DNA of 59,644 nt. Source: Hyphochytrium catenoides (lineage: Eukaryota; Sar; Hyphochytriomycetes; Hyphochytriales; Hyphochytriaceae). The notes under the pieces were generated by a model. The model searched no databases, was not told the origin of the DNA, and was given only the letters and a program-made list of their open reading frames with translations. The translations under genes were made by a program, and so were the position numbers. The stretch is from positions 1,043 to 60,686 of the forward strand of contig FLMG01000275.1 in assembly GCA_900088475.1 (NCBI GenBank), given 5' to 3'. The first letter of the stretch is position 1. Each line of letters starts with the position of its first letter. Shown here piece after piece: positions 55,856-59,644 of this stretch.

Positions 55856-56079
55856 CACTCTTCTTCCCGAGGCGGAAGTGAACTCTGAAGCTCAAGCAGT
55901 AGTCGGGCAACAGCCAGATCTGTTTCCTGCAACTGCTTTCGTAAGTTGTCCCGCCTCCTCTGTCTGCGCTGTCGCTGGTGCTCTCTAAGCGCTTGCCTTT
56001 CCTTGGCTGCTTGCTGTTCCACCAAGATCAAGTCCAGCTCATCCAGTAACAGTGTCGCCGTAGATGGCTTTGAAGCCAT
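55855..56079 (-). CDS. Small charged protein overlapping the next gene
   Basis: 74 residues, mostly one helix with a highly basic centre (REHQRQRRQRRRDNLRKQLQ) and an acidic end (PPREEE). Its TGA stop (55855-55857) overlaps the ATG of the following gene, suggesting termination-reinitiation or an ancestral single gene split by a frameshift. No family recognised. Confidence 0.6.
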   Translation of the reverse strand: MASKPSTATLLLDELDLILVEQQAAKERQALREHQRQRRQRRRDNLRKQLQETDLAVARLLLELQSSLPPREEE

Positions 56080-56207
56080 TTTTTATGGTGCGAACCTTAC
56101 TGAAGATTCAATAATGATCTGACTCAACAACAGCCGCTGAGAAGCAATGGCAATAAGTGTTTACGGTAACAGGTGGACAACGATGGTGGCAGAAGGGCCG
56201 CTTAGAT

Positions 56208-57740
56208 CTAAGGTTTGACAGCAAGCGAAGCGGGATTGTCACGAGGATGTCTGCAGGAGGATAGCTGGAACTCGCATGTGACAGAGCGATCTAGAGGGTC
56301 CAGCCTGGTCCTATTTGTAAATGTTAGGCTTGTGAAGGAGGTGGCCATGGCGCTGGAGCTAGATAGTCGGTAAAGGATACATCTTAGTTCCTGGAGGATA
56401 GCTGAAATTCGAGTTTGACAGCGATCTAGACGGTCCAGTCTGGCCGTAATAGTAAATGTTAGAGTTGTCGACGGGCTGGCCATGGCGCTGGAGCCAGATA
56501 GTCGGTAAAGGATACATCTTAGCCTGGAGGATAGCTGAAATTCGAGTTTGACAGCGATCTAGAGGGTCCAGCCTGGCCCTAATAGTAAATGTTAGACTTG
56601 TAGAGGAGCTGGCCATGGCGCTGGAGCTAGATAGTCGGTAAAGGATACATCTTAGTTCCTGGAGGATAACTGAAATTCCAGTTTGACAGGGATCTAGACG
56701 GTCCACTCTGGCCCTAATAGTAAATGTTAGACTTATAGACGCGCTGGCCATGGCGCTGGAGCTAGATAGTCGGTAAAAGAAGTTTCTTAGTTCCTGGAGG
56801 ATAGCTGAAATTCCAGTTTGACAGCGATCTAGACGGTCCACTCTGCCCTAATAGTAAATGTTAGACTTGTAGGGGAGCTGGCCATGGCGCTGGAGCTAGA
56901 TAGTCGGTAAAGGAAATATTCCAGTTCCTGGAGGAAAGCTGAAGTTCGAGTTTGACAGCGATCTAGACGGTCCACTCTGGCCCTAATAGTAAATGTTAGA
57001 CTTGTAGAGGAGCTGGCCATGGCGCTGGAGCTAGATAGTCGGTAAAGGATTTATCGTAGTTCCTGGAGGATAACTGGATTCTGAGTTTGACAGCGATCTA
57101 GACGGTCCACTCTGGCCCTAATAGTAAATGTTAGACTTGTAAGAGGAGGTGGCCATGGCGCTGGAGCTAGATAGTCGGTAAAGGATATAGCTTAGGTCCT
57201 GGAGGGTAACTGGATTCTGAGTTTGACAGCGATCTGGAGGGTCCAGCCTGGCCCTAATAGTAAATGTTAGACTTGTAGAGGAGCTGGCCATGGCGCTGGA
57301 GCCATATAGTCGGTAAAGGAAATATTCTAGTTCCTGGAGGATAGCTGAAATTCCAGTTTGACAGTGACCTAGACGGTCCAGCCTGGCGCTAATAGTAAAT
57401 GTTAGACTTCTGAAGGCTGTGGCCATGGCGCTGGAGCTAGATAGTCGGTAAAGGATACATCTTAGTTCCTGGAGGATAACTGGATTCTGAGTTTGACAGC
57501 GATTTGGAGGGTCCAGCCTGGCCCTAATAGTAAATGTTAGAGTTGTCGACGAGCTGGCCATGGCGCTGAAGCTAGATAGTCGGTAAAGGATTCATCTTAG
57601 TTCCTGGAGGATGGCTGAGATTCCAGTTTGACATCGATCTTGAGGGTCCGTCTTGGCCGTAATAGTAAATGTTAGAGTTGTCGACGAGCTGGCCATGGCG
57701 CTCGAGCCTGATAGTCGGTGAGGACAACTATACTGACCTA
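56208..57740 (-). repeat. Array of eleven ~135-bp repeats
   Basis: GGCCATGG occurs once per unit at 56343, 56478, 56611, 56746, 56880, 57015, 57151, 57286, 57421, 57556 and 57691. Seven of ten spacings are exactly 135 bp; the others are 133, 134 and 136. Read on the minus strand, units encode a 45-residue motif (MASSSTSLTFTIRAR, then LDRLDRCQTRISAILQEL, ending YRLSSSSA). The frame is broken at the odd-length units, giving several short open frames and no long one. Either a decayed coding repeat or non-coding DNA. The 1.7-kb gap 56080-57809 holds nothing else. Confidence 0.92.
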
Positions 57741-57809
57741 GGCACTAATTGTATCATAGGGTTCGCTCAGTTTGACAGAAAGTTCGACCTGACTCTGATG
57801 TAAATGACC

Positions 57810-58967
57810 CTAAAGCGATTGTATTATACTTTTTAAGGGGAGCCTGATGGATCTATTGTAGAGGTCGGCGGTCAGTGATCCCTCCTCCAGGCAATGAAGT
57901 ACTCGCAGCGATAGGACAGATAGGTCTTTCCGTTTGGATCCATCAATCTCTGCTATCACCTTAGCTCTATATGAAGTCACGAATTCTGAGTCATTATACT
58001 GTGGGTGGAAGGGAGTTAAGATAAGCATCAGATAGAAAGTTGTGCTTGATCTTTGGGCTAGGCTGGTGGTTAGCAATCTCTTAAGTCCGTCTTCTAGATT
58101 CAGGTGGTAGGCAGGTCTGGTCTCTAGAGCTTCTACTAGTCTTGTTAAGGGGAGCTTGTTGTGTAGGACATAGAAGTAGCGATCACACAGATCTAAGTCC
58201 TCGGTCTCTAACACAATGTCCAAGACTCGCAGGAGATCCTGAGGTTGCAAACGAAACTTTAAAACTCCGTAACGAAGAATGTTGTCAGCCTCTACTTGGT
58301 TATCCACGTGCGCGGATCTCAAGGCAGCCATAAAGTCAGCCAGCAAGTCTGAGGGGAAGATAACCTCATCGGATCCTTTACGCTGTTCAATCCAGCGAGA
58401 GATCAGCCTGATCAGAATGGGCTCTTCAATGATCGTCTTTTGGAGACGATCCCGTTCTTCTGCAAGAGCTCTGAGCTTGTCTTCCCACTGCATAGAGTAC
58501 ACCTCCTCCAGTGTCATCAGGTGCTGCTCAGCCCGCAACATCTCAGCAGCCTTCTTGCTTTGCTGCTCTCTAATGAACGTGGCTGGGTCAGTGGCCCCTT
58601 GCGCTTGCATCTCTTGCCAGATCCGCAGATGATGATTACATAGCTTCTTACTCCTCGGACGACTTTCACAGCCCTCAAACCAGGTGCACCTCCGTTTACC
58701 ACCGTGTAACTCACACAATCTACCGCTGCGAGGCTTCTTACTACAACCAGCTTGAGCACAACATACATCAGAATGCTTTGCACACCTACCGTTGCGTTGT
58801 GCAAACTTCTTACAGTCCTTCTCTTTGAATGAGTAGTAGTTACATCTCAATCGAGTCCGACTCCTCTGCAGAGAAGTCACCTGCTTAGCCGGTTCTTGCT
58901 TGACTCCCTCTTGCTTGATTCCCTCTTGCTTGACAGCAGCTTCCAACTGGTCTACTTTCAGCTCCAT
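57810..58967 (-). CDS. WRKY19-like zinc-cluster protein with tandem SUMO-consensus sites
   Basis: 385 residues from ATG 58967; an upstream ATG at 59072 adds unrelated sequence. Residues ~12-26 carry three consecutive psi-K-x-E sites (VKQEGIKQEGVKQEP), the sumoylation consensus. Zinc units follow: CNYYSFKEKDCKKFAQ...CAKH, CCAQAGCSKKPRSGRLCELH (then GG), and CTWFEGCESRPRSKKLCNHH. The C-terminal two-thirds is helical (EADNILRYGVLKFRLQPQD; DLLRVLDIVLETEDLDLCDR) and unassigned. A DNA-binding regulator controlled by host SUMO is a reasonable inference. It is the only gene between two oppositely oriented 135-bp repeat arrays. Confidence 0.8.
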   Translation of the reverse strand: MELKVDQLEAAVKQEGIKQEGVKQEPAKQVTSLQRSRTRLRCNYYSFKEKDCKKFAQRNGRCAKHSDVCCAQAGCSKKPRSGRLCELHGGKRRCTWFEGCESRPRSKKLCNHHLRIWQEMQAQGATDPATFIREQQSKKAAEMLRAEQHLMTLEEVYSMQWEDKLRALAEERDRLQKTIIEEPILIRLISRWIEQRKGSDEVIFPSDLLADFMAALRSAHVDNQVEADNILRYGVLKFRLQPQDLLRVLDIVLETEDLDLCDRYFYVLHNKLPLTRLVEALETRPAYHLNLEDGLKRLLTTSLAQRSSTTFYLMLILTPFHPQYNDSEFVTSYRAKVIAEIDGSKRKDLSVLSLRVLHCLEEGSLTADLYNRSIRLPLKSIIQSL

Positions 58968-59144
58968 AAGAATGAAAATCTGAGGTTTGTGCCAAGTAGG
59001 TGAACGGGGCATCTGCGCAGACGTTGGTTCAGTTTGGAAGGTCGTATTCTGACTGATTGACGCGACATCCACTTTCTATCTGCGCACCTCACAAGAGAGT
59101 CCAGCTAAACTAGGAACTCAGCCAAGTAAGATACTAATGGAGTG

Positions 59145-59644
59145 ATCGCTGTCAAAACTGGGATTCCAGCTATCCTCCAGGAACAAAGATATATACTTTA
59201 CCGACTATCTAGCTCCAGCGCCATGGCCAGCTCCCCTACAAGTCTAGCATTTACTATTAGGGCCAGAGTGGACCGTCTAGATCGCTGTCAAACTCGAATT
59301 TCAGCTTTCCTCCAGGAACTAGAATATTTCCTTTACGGACTATCTAGCTCCAGCGCCATGGCCAGCTCCCCTACAAGTCTAACATTTACTATTAGGGCCA
59401 GAGTGGACCGTCTAGATCGCTGTCAAACTGGATTTCAGCTATCCTCCAGGAACTAAGAAACTTCTTTTACCGACTATCTAGCTCCAGCGCCATGGCCAGC
59501 TCGTCTATAAGTCTAACATTTACTATTAGAGCCAGGCTGGACCCTCCAGATCGCTGTCAAACTCGAGTTTCAGCTAACCCCCAGGACCTAGATTATTTCC
59601 CTTTACCGACTATCTAGCTCCAGCGCCATGGCCAGCTCCTCTAC
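59145..59644 (+). repeat. Second 135-bp repeat array, inverted, running off the window
   Basis: At least four units of the 56208-57740 repeat, in opposite orientation, with CCATGGCC at 59221, 59356, 59490 and 59626. The array continues past the right edge. The plus strand shows a short frame (MASSPTSLTFTIRARVDRLD...) of up to 104 residues before a frame break. Both arrays read outward from the central zinc-cluster gene. Confidence 0.92.

Noticed and set aside
56208-57561. Several 63-160-residue minus-strand frames in the 135-bp array
   Set aside because: Frames break at odd-length units and none spans the array; annotated as a repeat instead.
56208-57740. CRISPR array
   Set aside because: The whole unit repeats without unique spacers and no cas genes are present.

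Overview
The window looks like part of a large eukaryotic double-stranded DNA virus genome (Nucleocytoviricota type). It has about 45 intron-less genes packed on both strands, often in tight convergent pairs. Several have TATA-like AT-rich upstream DNA. It carries a typical giant-virus mixture: ankyrin-like proteins, U-box and RING ubiquitin ligases, an MSV199/GIY-YIG-type protein, a PNKP-type DNA end-repair enzyme, an AlkB-type dioxygenase and very long fibre-like proteins. No core gene (major capsid, DNA polymerase B, packaging ATPase, VLTF3) lies here, so I do not assign a family or genus. All functional calls come from reading motifs by eye.

Layout. 1-3683: a truncated fibre-like gene with six near-identical 138-bp repeats at the window edge. 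3811-9773: a membrane-anchored U-box protein, PNKP, and a tandem pair with glycine-rich hydrophobic N-termini (a possible thiol peptidase and a phosphoribosyltransferase-like protein). 10156-19038: an ankyrin-like gene, small membrane proteins, a Crinkler-type nuclease gene sitting in an apparent ~1.05-kb insertion, and a protein with a retropepsin-like DTGS motif. 19099-25558: a fibre-gene remnant, an AlkB homologue, a perfect hairpin and a 1,800-residue fibre. 25638-33220: a C2H2 protein, a complete soluble hybrid histidine kinase, a second ankyrin-like gene with a damaged 5' end, and a WRKY19-like zinc-cluster protein. 33226-39516: RING, U-box and C2H2-J-domain genes, a 60-bp tandem repeat, and a frameshifted U-box gene. 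39537-48729: a third fibre, a second zinc-cluster gene, a second C2H2-J gene, small paralogues, a RanBP2-RING protein and a gene broken by an amber codon. 48730-55855: a tRNA-like relic, a long inverted repeat, a secreted DUF4360 protein, a RyR-domain protein, a U-box protein with a SUMO-interacting motif, palindromic 182-bp repeats and an MSV199 protein. 55855-59644: two overlapping genes, then a third zinc-cluster gene flanked by oppositely oriented arrays of a 135-bp repeat.

Themes. The region is accessory and has grown by gene duplication: three fibres, four U-box genes, three zinc-cluster genes, two C2H2-J genes, two ankyrin-like genes and three small 'GW' proteins. Ubiquitin and possibly SUMO manipulation is the dominant host-interaction theme (four U-box, two RING, one candidate deubiquitinase-like protein, one SUMO-interacting motif, several sumoylation consensus sites). 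Several genes look laterally acquired (histidine kinase, DUF4360, Crinkler). Several are decaying (the frameshifted U-box gene, the amber-split gene, the fibre remnant).
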